From Paenibacillus tepidiphilus (lineage in GTDB: Bacteria; Bacillota; Bacilli; Paenibacillales; Paenibacillaceae): DNA of 64,000 bases. This document shows, piece by piece, positions 19,485 through 27,855 of the stretch; positions within the stretch are counted from its first letter, which is position 1; each line of letters starts with the position of its first letter. The position numbers and the translations under genes were made by a program. The stretch is taken from positions 1-64,000 of the forward strand of contig NZ_VWRQ01000023.1 of assembly GCF_008635795.1 (NCBI RefSeq). Direction: 5' to 3'. Under the pieces are notes generated by a model. It had not been told where the DNA came from and searched no databases. It worked only from the letters and a program-made list of their open reading frames with translations.

Positions 19485-20285
19485 CGGGCGTGGTAGCGCA
19501 AGGCTGTGCGCCTTGCGCCTGGGCTTGCGCCCCGGTCCTGTCTGCTGCGCAGAGGCGGAGGGGCGCTCGCCTGGGGGCGTGGTAGCGCAAGGCTGTGCGC
19601 CTTGCGCCTGGGCTCGCGCCCCGGTCCTGTCTGCTGCGCAGAGGCGGAGGGGCGCTCGCCTGTGGGCGTGGTAGCGCAAGGCTGTGCGCCTTGCGCCTGG
19701 GCTCGCGCCCCGGTCCTGTCTGCTGCGCAGAGGCGGAGGGGCGCTCGCCTGCGGGCGTGGTAGCGCAAGGCTGTGCGCCTTGCGCCTGGGCTCGCGCCCC
19801 GGTCCTGTCTGCTGCGCAGAGGCGGAGGGGCGCTCGCCTGTGGGCGTGGTAGCGCAAGGCTGTGCGCCTTGCGCCTGGGCTCGCGCCCCGGTCCTGTCTG
19901 CTGCGCAGAGGCGGAGGGGCGCTCGCCTGCGGGCGTGGTAGCGCAAGGCTGTGCGCCTTGCGCCTGGGCTCGCGCCCCGGTCCTGTCTGCTGCGCAGAGG
20001 CGGAGGGGCGCTCGCCTGCGGGCGTGGTAGCGCAAGGCTGTGCGCCTTGCGCCTGGGCTCGCGCCCCGGTCCTGTCTGCTGCGCAGAGGCGGAGGGGCGC
20101 TCGCCTGCGGGCGTGGTAGCGCAAGGCTGTGCGCCTTGCGCCTGGGCTCGCGCCCCGGTCCTGTCTGCTGCGCAGAGGCGGAGGGGCGCTCGCCTGTGGG
20201 CGTGGTAGCGCAAGGCTGTGCGCCTTGCGCCTGGGCTCGCGCCCCGGTCCTGTCTGCTGCGCAGAAGCGGAGGGGCGCTCGCCTG
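19485..20285. repeat. Nine-copy 89-bp GC-rich tandem repeat between purF and purM
   Basis: The phrase TGGTAGCGCAAGGCTGTGCG recurs at 19491, 19580, 19669, 19758, 19847, 19936, 20025, 20114 and 20203, exactly 89 bp apart. Units are almost identical. The main variable base follows CCTG (c, g or t before GGGCG); unit 1 differs by CTTGCG for CTCGCG and unit 9 by AGAAGC for AGAGGC. Each unit contains GCGCAAGGC-TGTGC-GCCTTGCGC, GGGC-TCGC-GCCC and TCTGC-TGC-GCAGA hairpins. Since 89 is not a multiple of 3, every frame stays open in rotation. The long overlapping frames are artefacts of the repeat. Confidence 0.97.
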
Positions 20286-20338
20286 AGCGGTAGTTTAAGT
20301 CGCGGAGGGGAAGTTTGGGGCTGGAGGAGCGTCAGCCT

Positions 20339-20394
20339 TTAGGTTTGGATTTCTACCTCAGACAGCGGTTCAAATCACAGAAATCCAAACCTAA
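20339..20394. repeat. Perfect 16-bp inverted repeat
   Basis: TTAGGTTTGGATTTCT (20339-20354) and AGAAATCCAAACCTAA (20379-20394) are exact inverse copies with a 24-base loop. The following CCGGAGGTCCAA also occurs near 41.44 kb. It could be an RNA stem or the footprint of a small mobile element. Confidence 0.8.
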
Positions 20395-20521
20395 CAGCGG
20401 CCGGAGGTCCAAGCATTCCCCGGAATGACGATTTAACTACTACCGGGCTCTGCTTCTCCGAATAAGTACAAACAACTTTTTGTTCAGAATTCGCTAAACT
20501 AATTAAATGAGGTGGCCCATC

Positions 20522-21562
20522 GTGTCGGAAGCTTACAAGAATGCCGGAGTGGATATTGCCGCTGGCAATGAAGCGGTAGAACGCATGAAGAAGCATGTGA
20601 AACGCACTTATCGTCCGGAAGTGATGACGGAGCTGGGCGGATTCGGCGCACTCTTCGGCCTGAACAAAGATAAATACGAAGAGCCGGTGCTGGTGTCGGG
20701 TACCGACGGCGTAGGCACGAAGCTCAAGCTTGCTTTTGCCGCTGACCGCCATGACACGATCGGCATTGATGCGGTGGCCATGTGCGTAAACGATATTGTC
20801 GTACAGGGCGCAGAGCCGCTGTTCTTCCTCGATTACCTCGCCTGCGACAAGGTCGTGCCAGAGAAGATCGAAGCGATTGTGTCCGGCATTGCCGAGGGCT
20901 GCCACCAGGCCGGCTGCGCGCTGATCGGCGGCGAGACCGCCGAGATGCCGGGAATGTACGCAGAAGGTGAATATGATATCGCCGGCTTTACGGTGGGCGT
21001 GGCGGATAAGGCCAAGCTGGTTACGGGCGCCAATATCGCAGCCCGCGATGCCGTCATCGGACTGGCTTCGAGCGGTGTGCACAGCAACGGATTCTCGCTG
21101 GTGCGCAAGCTGCTGCTGGAGCAGGGCGGGTACGGTCTCGATGAAGTGCTTCCGGAGCTCGGTGCACCGCTTGCGGATGTGCTGCTGGCACCGACCAAAA
21201 TCTACGTCAAGCCGCTGCTGGCGCTGCTGGAGCAGCTGCCGGTGAAGGGAATGGCTCATATTACCGGCGGCGGATTTATCGAGAACATTCCTCGCGTCCT
21301 GCCGGATCACGTCAATGTTGAAATCAATTACGGCTCGTGGCCGATTCTGCCGGTCTTTGATTTGCTGCAGCGCCAAGGTGATGTCTCCAACCGCGATATG
21401 TTCACTACCTTCAATATGGGCATCGGGCTGGTGCTGGTAGTAGCCTCAGCCGACAGTGAACGTGCACTGGAGCTGCTGAAGGCAAGCGGTGAAGAAGCTT
21501 ATCTTATCGGCTCTGTAACGGAAGGAGAGCGCAAGGTAACCTTTACGGGAGCCGAAGTGTGA
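20522..21562 (+). CDS. purM: AIR synthetase
   Basis: 346 residues. Typical motifs are VSGTDGVGTKLKLAF, DAVAMCVNDIVVQGAEPLFF and IGGETAEMPGMY. It closes FGAM to AIR with ATP. The GTG at 20522 follows GAGGTGG with 7-base spacing, and the mature start SEAYKNAGVDIAAGNEAVE matches the family; an in-frame ATG at 20507 overlaps that binding site. It overlaps purN by one base (TGATG). Confidence 0.95.
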   Translation: MSEAYKNAGVDIAAGNEAVERMKKHVKRTYRPEVMTELGGFGALFGLNKDKYEEPVLVSGTDGVGTKLKLAFAADRHDTIGIDAVAMCVNDIVVQGAEPLFFLDYLACDKVVPEKIEAIVSGIAEGCHQAGCALIGGETAEMPGMYAEGEYDIAGFTVGVADKAKLVTGANIAARDAVIGLASSGVHSNGFSLVRKLLLEQGGYGLDEVLPELGAPLADVLLAPTKIYVKPLLALLEQLPVKGMAHITGGGFIENIPRVLPDHVNVEINYGSWPILPVFDLLQRQGDVSNRDMFTTFNMGIGLVLVVASADSERALELLKASGEEAYLIGSVTEGERKVTFTGAEV

Positions 21563-22185
21563 TGCGCAGCACGCGGATCGCTGTCTTTGCCTCCGGGCAG
21601 GGCAGCAATTTCAGTGCACTTGTAGCGGCGCAGCGGCAGGGTCAGCTCGGGGAAGGACAGATCGAGCTGCTGGTATCGGACCGGCCGGAAGCGCCGGTGG
21701 CCCAGCGGGCAGAGGAGGCGGGGATCGCTGCTATGCTGCTGCGGCCGAAGGACTTCGCCTCCCGTGAGGAGTATGAGGCCGCGATTGTTGCTGAGCTGCA
21801 GCGCCGGGAGATCGGTCTGATTGTGCTCGCCGGATATATGCGGCTGATTACACCGGTGCTGCTCACGCCCTATGCCGGAAGGATTATCAATGTGCATCCG
21901 TCGCTGCTGCCGGCTTTTGCCGGGAAGGACGCCATCGGCCAGGCACTGGACTATGGCGTTAAGCTGACCGGCGTTACGGTGCATTTTGTGGATGGAGGCA
22001 TGGATACCGGTCCTGTCATTGCCCAGCGCGCTATAACGATTGAGCCGGGTGATACGGCCGATACGCTTGCCGCACGAATTCACCGGGTGGAGCATGAGTT
22101 GTATCCGGAGGTTGTGCGCGCTTTTGCCGAGGGCAGAGTAGAGCTGCAGGGCAGACAGGTACGTGTACGCGGAGCAGAGAAATGA
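21562..22185 (+). CDS. purN: Phosphoribosylglycinamide formyltransferase
   Basis: 207 residues, folate-dependent GART. RIAVFASGQGSNFSAL is the phosphate-binding loop, and INVHPSLLPAF with VHFVDGGMDTGPVI carries the catalytic Asn, His and Asp. It formylates GAR using 10-formyl-THF. Translationally coupled to purM. Confidence 0.95.
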   Translation: MRSTRIAVFASGQGSNFSALVAAQRQGQLGEGQIELLVSDRPEAPVAQRAEEAGIAAMLLRPKDFASREEYEAAIVAELQRREIGLIVLAGYMRLITPVLLTPYAGRIINVHPSLLPAFAGKDAIGQALDYGVKLTGVTVHFVDGGMDTGPVIAQRAITIEPGDTADTLAARIHRVEHELYPEVVRAFAEGRVELQGRQVRVRGAEK

Positions 22186-22545
22186 TGTAACTACAGATCG
22201 ACAAACTCGAATTTTAGCGGATCAATATAGGTTGTAATCGACAGTTTCGGATTTAAGCGGATGATTCCGATATTTCTCGGGAAATATTGCACAAGCGGCG
22301 CAGGCTGTCGGAAAACGGAAGAACGAAGTGGATTTACGCCACTTATTTTGAGCAAATCTGCAGGTTATTCGGATTTAAGTGGATTATGGCACACTAATCT
22401 GGATGTATTCGGACCTTTCGCGTGAAATGTCAGATATTAGATGGCGATTATCCAACTAAGTGCTATAGAGACACCGTTTATCGCCAAATTAAGTGGCTGA
22501 AATCCAACTAGGGGTACCAGTGTTGTTGGCAAACGTTGTGATCCT
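22186..22545. other. AT-richer spacer after purN with short internal repeats
   Basis: TTCGGATTTAAGCGGAT at about 22246 and TTCGGATTTAAGTGGAT at about 22369 are near-identical, and GAATTTTAGCGGATC at about 22209 is related. No coding signal and no terminator was seen. Confidence 0.6.
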
Positions 22546-22727
22546 GGCAGAATGCCGTACTAACGAAGCTGTAAGCATGCCAATCCGGCAGAATGCCGTG
22601 CCAAAGCGCTGTAAACATGCCAATCGGGGAGAATACCGTACCGTGCCAACGTTACTATAATCGCGAACTGGCAGAATGCCTTACCAACTATGCTGTAAGC
22701 ATTTCTAGCCGACAGAATGCGTTGGCG
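22546..22727. repeat. Degenerate ~40-bp tandem repeat in purN-purH gap
   Basis: About four and a half copies of GGCAGAATGCCGT followed by CTGTAAGCATGCCAATC begin at 22546, 22587, 22627 and 22670, plus a partial at 22711. Copies differ at many positions, so the array is older than the 89-bp one. Confidence 0.75.
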
Positions 22728-22855
22728 GGTAGTTGGGCGGGCAGGCGGTTAGGCGGGTGGGGGAACAGGCAGGTACTGTGGCTGCAAGACAACCGGCCGC
22801 AATTGCTGCGCATCCTAGCTTCGACAGCACGGGCTGCCCAAGAACGGCGCGCTTC

Positions 22856-22970
22856 TACCGCGTCACTTGCCGCAGCACCTACCGCGTCACCTACTGAGCA
22901 GCAACCGCATCACCTACCGTGTCACCTACCGTGTCACCTACTGAGCAGCAACCGCAGCACCTACCGGGCA
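22856..22970. repeat. Short CACCTACCG-type repeats before purH
   Basis: CACCTACCGCGT/CACCTACCGTGT units alternate with CACCTACTGAGCAGCAACCG, which occurs twice about 55 bases apart. An open frame runs through this region but has no ribosome binding site and only reflects the repeat. Confidence 0.75.
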
Positions 22971-23065
22971 CCTATCGCCTCACCAACCGCGGGCCTACCG
23001 TCAGACGTCATCGGCTTACCAACCTGAATTACCAATCTTGCATCATCCGAGGGGGACTATTCAAA

Positions 23066-24613
23066 GTGAGTATCAAAAGAGCGCTGGTCAGCGTATCGGA
23101 TAAACAGGGCATCGTGGATTTTTGCCGCGAGTTGTCTGCATTGGGCGTAGAAATTATCTCCACGGGCGGTACAAGCACATTGCTGGCTAAAGAAGGGGTG
23201 CCGGTCATCGGCATTTCCGATGTGACAGGCTTCCCGGAAATCATGGACGGCCGCGTCAAAACGCTGCACCCTGCTGTACACAGCGGTCTTCTGGCTGTCC
23301 GCGACAATGAGGAGCATACGAAGCAGATGAGCGAGCTTGGTCTTGACTACATTGATCTGGTTGTAGTGAACCTGTACCCGTTCGCCCAGACGATTGCCAA
23401 GCCGGATGTTGCTTATGAGGAAGCCATCGAGAACATCGACATCGGCGGACCGACGATGCTGCGTTCAGCGGCAAAGAATCATGCGTTCGTCAGCGTGGTG
23501 GTTGATGCCGGCGATTATGCCCAGGTGCTGGAGGAAATCCGCACAGAGGGCGATACAACGCTCGAGACCCGCAAACGCCTTGCGGCCAAAGTCTTCCGCC
23601 ATACGGCGGCTTACGACGCCCTGATCGCCGATTATCTGGCGAATGTGACCGGCGAACCGCTGCCGGAGCGCTATACGGTTACTTATGAGAAAATCCAGGA
23701 TCTCCGTTACGGCGAGAATCCGCACCAGAAGGCGGCGTTCTACCGCAAGCCGCTGGCCGCCGCTGATACCCTCACTGCCGCTGAACAGCTGCACGGCAAG
23801 GAGCTGTCCTACAACAATATCAACGATGCCAACGCTGCGCTGCAGATCGTCAAGGAGTTCGAAGAGCCGGCGGTTGTGGCCGTTAAGCACATGAACCCTT
23901 GCGGAGTGGGCGTAGGAGAGAGCGTATATGAAGCCTATCAAAAAGCGTACAACGCTGACCCGACCTCCATCTTCGGCGGCATCGTCGCGGCCAACCGGAT
24001 CATTGATCAGGATACGGCCAATCTGCTGAAGGATATTTTCCTGGAAATCATCCTTGCTCCAGGCTTTACCGATGAAGCGCTGGAAATCCTGACGAAGAAG
24101 AAGAACATCCGTCTGCTGAAGATCGGCGAGCTAAGCGCAGCCGGAGCGCGCAAGAGCAGCTTTGTCGTCACTTCTGTTGAAGGCGGCATGGTCGTGCAGG
24201 AAAGCGACGTGCACTCCGTCAACGCTGAGGAGCTGCAGGTTGTGACCGACCGCAAGCCGACTGAAGAAGAGCTCAAGCAACTGCTCTTTGGCTGGAAGGT
24301 CGTGAAGCATGTAAAATCCAATGCGATTGTGCTGGCGGCGGACGATATGACCGTCGGGGTTGGGGCCGGTCAGATGAACCGCGTCGGTGCAGCGAAGATC
24401 GCCATTGAACAAGCCGGAGAGAAAGCGAAGGGCGCTGTGCTGGCCTCCGACGCCTTCTTCCCGATGGGCGATACCCTGGAGCTGGCTGCGAAGGCCGGTA
24501 TTACAGCAGTGATCCAGCCCGGCGGCTCGATCAAGGACGAGGAGTCCATCAAGGTGGCCAACGAATACGGCATCGCCATGGTCTTCACCGGCGTCCGCCA
24601 TTTCAAGCACTAA
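23066..24613 (+). CDS. purH: Bifunctional AICAR formyltransferase/IMP cyclohydrolase
   Basis: 515 residues. The N-terminal IMP cyclohydrolase domain starts SIKRALVSVSDKQGIVDFCR and contains GGTSTLLAKEGVPV; the C-terminal formyltransferase includes VAVKHMNPCGVGVG and ends TGVRHFKH. It performs the last two steps to IMP. The GTG at 23066 follows GAGGGGG at 23049. An open frame extends upstream into repeats, but homology begins at this GTG. Confidence 0.95.
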   Translation: MSIKRALVSVSDKQGIVDFCRELSALGVEIISTGGTSTLLAKEGVPVIGISDVTGFPEIMDGRVKTLHPAVHSGLLAVRDNEEHTKQMSELGLDYIDLVVVNLYPFAQTIAKPDVAYEEAIENIDIGGPTMLRSAAKNHAFVSVVVDAGDYAQVLEEIRTEGDTTLETRKRLAAKVFRHTAAYDALIADYLANVTGEPLPERYTVTYEKIQDLRYGENPHQKAAFYRKPLAAADTLTAAEQLHGKELSYNNINDANAALQIVKEFEEPAVVAVKHMNPCGVGVGESVYEAYQKAYNADPTSIFGGIVAANRIIDQDTANLLKDIFLEIILAPGFTDEALEILTKKKNIRLLKIGELSAAGARKSSFVVTSVEGGMVVQESDVHSVNAEELQVVTDRKPTEEELKQLLFGWKVVKHVKSNAIVLAADDMTVGVGAGQMNRVGAAKIAIEQAGEKAKGAVLASDAFFPMGDTLELAAKAGITAVIQPGGSIKDEESIKVANEYGIAMVFTGVRHFKH

Positions 24614-24630
24614 GGAGGCTTACCAAGCGG

Positions 24631-25896
24631 ATGGATATTCTAGTAGTAGGCGGCGGAGGACGGGAGCATGCGATTGTCTGGAGTCTCTCCCGCAGCCCCA
24701 AAGCCGGTAAAATCTACTGCGCACCCGGCAATGCCGGGATTGCGCAGCTGGCGGAATGCGTGCCAATCGGCGTGTTTGAGTTCGACAAGCTGGCTGCTTT
24801 TGCCAAAGAACGCGAGGTCGGCCTGGTGGTCATCGGTCCCGATGATCCGCTCGCTGCGGGGATAGTCGACGTATTGGAGGCCGAGGGTCTCCGGGTATTC
24901 GGACCACGCAGGAATGCGGCTGAGATTGAAGGCAGTAAGACATTCATGAAGGACCTCCTGCATAAATATGGTATTCCTACGGCTGCTTATGAGAAGTTCA
25001 GTGATTATGAGACTGCCCTGGCTTACTTGCGTGCCCAGTCCGTGCCGATCGTCATCAAGGCGGACGGACTGGCTGCGGGCAAAGGCGTAACCGTTGCGTA
25101 TAGCCTTGAAGAAGCGGAGCAGGCGCTGCATGATATTATGGTGGACAAAATATTCGGCGAAGCCGGTGCGCAGGTGGTCATTGAGGAATTCCTGGCCGGC
25201 CAGGAAATGTCGATTCTTGCCTTTGTGGACGGTGAGACGGTGCGGCCAATGGCAGCCGCGCAAGACCACAAGCCGGTCTTCGACGGTGACAAAGGGCCGA
25301 ATACCGGCGGAATGGGCACTTATTCGCCGCTGCCGCATATTGCGGACTCCATTATCCGCGAAGCGGTGGAGACGATTATTGAGCCGACCGCCAAAGCAAT
25401 GGTGGCCGAAGGCCGGCCATTCCGCGGTGTGTTGTTCGCCGGTCTGATGATCTCGCCGGACGGCAAGCCGAAGACCATTGAGTTCAACGCGCGCTTCGGC
25501 GATCCGGAGACGCAGGTCGTGCTACCGCGGCTGAAGAGCGATCTGCTGGAGATTTTTCTGGCGGTGACCGAAGGCAGACTGGATCAGGCAGACATCGAGT
25601 GGAGCGACGAAGCGGCGGTATGCGTCGTGCTGGCCTCCGGGGGCTATCCCGGAACCTATCCGAAGGGAGTGCCGATCTCGGGTCTTGAGGAGGGCGGCGA
25701 AGCGCTGGTCTTCCATGCAGGAACGGCACGCGGTGCGGACGGAAGCTATGTTACCAGCGGGGGACGCGTGCTCGGGGTCGTCGGTATAGGCGAGACCATT
25801 GCCGAAGCACGGCTTGCGGCCTACCGGCAGGCGGATGGTATTACTTTTGCAGGTAAACAGAACCGCAGCGATATCGCCATGAAAGCCTTAATCTGA
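24631..25896 (+). CDS. purD: Phosphoribosylamine-glycine ligase
   Basis: 421 residues. The start MDILVVGGGGREHAIVWSLS and the ATP-grasp motifs KADGLAAGKGVTVA and FNARFGDPETQVVLPRL are diagnostic. It joins glycine to phosphoribosylamine. Last gene of the operon, 17 bases after purH with AAGGAGG; an intrinsic terminator follows. Confidence 0.97.
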   Translation: MDILVVGGGGREHAIVWSLSRSPKAGKIYCAPGNAGIAQLAECVPIGVFEFDKLAAFAKEREVGLVVIGPDDPLAAGIVDVLEAEGLRVFGPRRNAAEIEGSKTFMKDLLHKYGIPTAAYEKFSDYETALAYLRAQSVPIVIKADGLAAGKGVTVAYSLEEAEQALHDIMVDKIFGEAGAQVVIEEFLAGQEMSILAFVDGETVRPMAAAQDHKPVFDGDKGPNTGGMGTYSPLPHIADSIIREAVETIIEPTAKAMVAEGRPFRGVLFAGLMISPDGKPKTIEFNARFGDPETQVVLPRLKSDLLEIFLAVTEGRLDQADIEWSDEAAVCVVLASGGYPGTYPKGVPISGLEEGGEALVFHAGTARGADGSYVTSGGRVLGVVGIGETIAEARLAAYRQADGITFAGKQNRSDIAMKALI

Positions 25897-26017
25897 GCAA
25901 AAAGAACTGTATTTTTGCATTTTTTTTACACTGCTGGTCCTAAAAAGGACTGACAAGCGATAACAGAAGTGCTATAATACAACTCGTACGGGGGAAAAAG
26001 TTCGGATATATACAGAT

Positions 26018-26048
26018 AAAGGTCTTTCCTTTCAGGGAAGACCTTTTT
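26018..26048 (+). terminator. pur operon terminator
   Basis: AAGGTCTTTCC pairs with GGAAGACCTT, followed by a T run. It ends the purine operon. Confidence 0.85.
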
Positions 26049-26131
26049 AAATTCAATGTCTTGTTGTATAGTACCAAAGTAGCGATACGCTTACGCGAAT
26101 GGCTAGCCAGAGATTTAAGGGGGAATTATTG

Positions 26132-27442
26132 TTGAGTAAGGTTGGAAGAAATGACTTGTGCCCATGCGGAAGCGGGAAGAAATACAAGAAATGCTGCCTT
26201 GGCAAAGAAACCTCGGCGGTTGAATCCATATTGCGGCTCGTAACAACGGAGGATGCGGCGGCCCTCAAGACTGCGGCAGAAGACTCCGGCGTGCGTCCCG
26301 CTCCTGCGGAGCCTGTCCTTCGTCCAGATCGCAAGCTTACCCTGCCTACGCTGAAGAAGATGGTTACCAAGGAAATGACCTGGGAGCATCCGGCCCATGA
26401 GCAGCTGGCTATGGAGCTTATCGAGCGCATGCGTGACCGATATGACCGTGAGCTGATTTACGAAGCGCTCGTGCTGTGGAACGGCTATTCCCGCCAGAGC
26501 AAGCCTGCGGTGAAGAAGTCAGGCTCCTTCTGCGCGGCGATCGAATATATATTGTCTGAGACCTACGGCTTTATGCAGTCGCAAGCCGATCTTGCCGACA
26601 TGTATGAAGTGACAACGGCGACCATTTCCCGCAAGGTCAAAGAAATGCAGAATTATGTCGAGGAATACGGGCTCGGCGGAGAAGCCGATGAAATGGCGGT
26701 TGTGAAGCGGTCCGATCTGTCGCCCCGGCAAAAGGCCCAGGAGCTGCTGTATATGGCAGCGGAGGCGGCGCCGAAGCGGCGGGTTCAACTGGCGCGGACG
26801 GCAATCAGCCTCTATCCCGACCATCCGGATGCGTATCTGGTGCTGGCAGAAGAAGCTGAAAGCGAGCAGGAAGCCCGCGCTTATCTGAAGGAAGGCATCA
26901 CCGCCGGACAGCGGGAGCTTGGAGAGGCGTATTTTGCCGAGAATAAAGGACATTTCTGGCTGCTCAGCGAGACACGGCCATATCTCCGGGTCTGCAAGAG
27001 CTATGCGGATTCCTGCTGGTTCGGCGGCGATATGGATGAAGCGGCGAAGATGCTGGAGCATATTCTGGAATACAATCCGGACGACAACACCGGAGCGCGG
27101 TATATGCTGGTCGCAGTGTACCTGCACAGCAGCAACCTGAATGCGGCGGACAAGCTGCTGAAGAAATACAAGGATGATGCTGCAGCAACCTTTGCGTATG
27201 ACCGGATGATTCTGGAGTACAAGAAGAACGGCCTGACCTCCCAGCTCAAAATGCTCTACCGGGTAGCGCGCGGCGTCAACAAGCATGTTCCCGATTATCT
27301 GCTCGGGGTGAAACGTCTGCCCAGCAATCTGCCCGATTTCATCGGCACAGGCGATCCCAACGAAGCCGTGGAGTATGTCATTACGCATTCACGTCTCTGG
27401 GCCAGCGTACCTGAGCTACTGAAATGGATGCTGAAGCAATAA
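26132..27442 (+). CDS. SEC-C motif and TPR-like protein
   Basis: 436 residues. An N-terminal SEC-C zinc motif (GRNDLCPCGSGKKYKKCC) is followed by a helix-turn-helix-like segment (ADLADMYEVTTATISRKVKE) and an alpha-helical C-terminal half with TPR-like periodicity (ISLYPDHPDAYLVLAEEAES, LEYNPDDNTGARYMLVAVYL). The SEC-C motif, first described in SecA, often mediates protein or ribosome contacts. The TTG at 26132 has AAGGGGG 8 bases upstream; the TTG at 26129 is equally possible. Function is unknown. A second SEC-C protein is at 57804. Confidence 0.75.
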   Translation: MSKVGRNDLCPCGSGKKYKKCCLGKETSAVESILRLVTTEDAAALKTAAEDSGVRPAPAEPVLRPDRKLTLPTLKKMVTKEMTWEHPAHEQLAMELIERMRDRYDRELIYEALVLWNGYSRQSKPAVKKSGSFCAAIEYILSETYGFMQSQADLADMYEVTTATISRKVKEMQNYVEEYGLGGEADEMAVVKRSDLSPRQKAQELLYMAAEAAPKRRVQLARTAISLYPDHPDAYLVLAEEAESEQEARAYLKEGITAGQRELGEAYFAENKGHFWLLSETRPYLRVCKSYADSCWFGGDMDEAAKMLEHILEYNPDDNTGARYMLVAVYLHSSNLNAADKLLKKYKDDAAATFAYDRMILEYKKNGLTSQLKMLYRVARGVNKHVPDYLLGVKRLPSNLPDFIGTGDPNEAVEYVITHSRLWASVPELLKWMLKQ

Positions 27443-27460
27443 AACATAGATGCTTACAAG

Positions 27461-27491
27461 AGAACCGCAGCAGCGATGCTGTGGTTCTTTG
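27461..27491 (+). terminator. Intrinsic terminator-like hairpin
   Basis: AGAACCGCAGCA-GCGA-TGCTGTGGTTCT with a short T tail follows the SEC-C gene. Confidence 0.6.
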
Positions 27492-27745
27492 CTGTGCATA
27501 GAAATCCGCAAGGGATCTGAATCAGCTATTCAGCTATGATGCAGGCTCCACTTTGGGGGGCATTCGGTGCTGAACAGATTGTCCGGATTGAGTTCCGGCA
27601 TATAACCTTACATATCGTCCGGGGTTTGCCCTTATAAAGGGGTAAAAAGGAGAGCCTGGACAGACTTTTTAAAGGGAATGATTGGTTTAGTTCCCGGTAA
27701 TGCGGAAAATACCTGACATGGACACAGTATTTTCACAGCTCGATG
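27492..27745. other. Intergenic, no gene seen
   Basis: Leader region of the chemotaxis receptor gene. No open frame with a binding site and no repeat was seen. Confidence 0.4.
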
Positions 27746-27772
27746 TAAAACGCTAAAGGGTTAAAGTGATAT
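27746..27772 (+). promoter_or_regulatory. Possible SigD motility promoter
   Basis: TAAA at 27746, a 15-base spacer, then AGTGATAT, a partial match to the SigD consensus TAAA-N15-GCCGATAT. SigD control would fit a chemotaxis receptor. Confidence 0.4.
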
Positions 27773-27855
27773 TTTGCAGAAATAAGTCGAAATCAGGTGA
27801 AGCTCTCAGGCAAGAGAGTACGCTGGCAATATTTGAATTTGAAGGCGGGAATTTT

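Noticed and set aside
19485..20285. CRISPR-like direct repeats.
   Set aside because: The copies are contiguous with no unique spacers, and no cas genes are present.
19278..20342. Many long overlapping open frames of 85-311 codons across the 89-bp array on both strands.
   Set aside because: They are frames of the same repeat in rotation, because 89 is not a multiple of 3. None has a ribosome binding site or a family resemblance.
22593..23065. A 144-codon frame and an N-terminal extension of purH.
   Set aside because: Both run through short repeats and lack a ribosome binding site. PurH homology begins at GTG 23066.
27780..27825. A possible glycine-riboswitch-like stretch (GAAGCTCTCAGGCAAGAGAG) before the chemotaxis receptor.
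   Set aside because: Only this short segment resembles the aptamer. The GCCGAAGG-type core and the other helices are missing.
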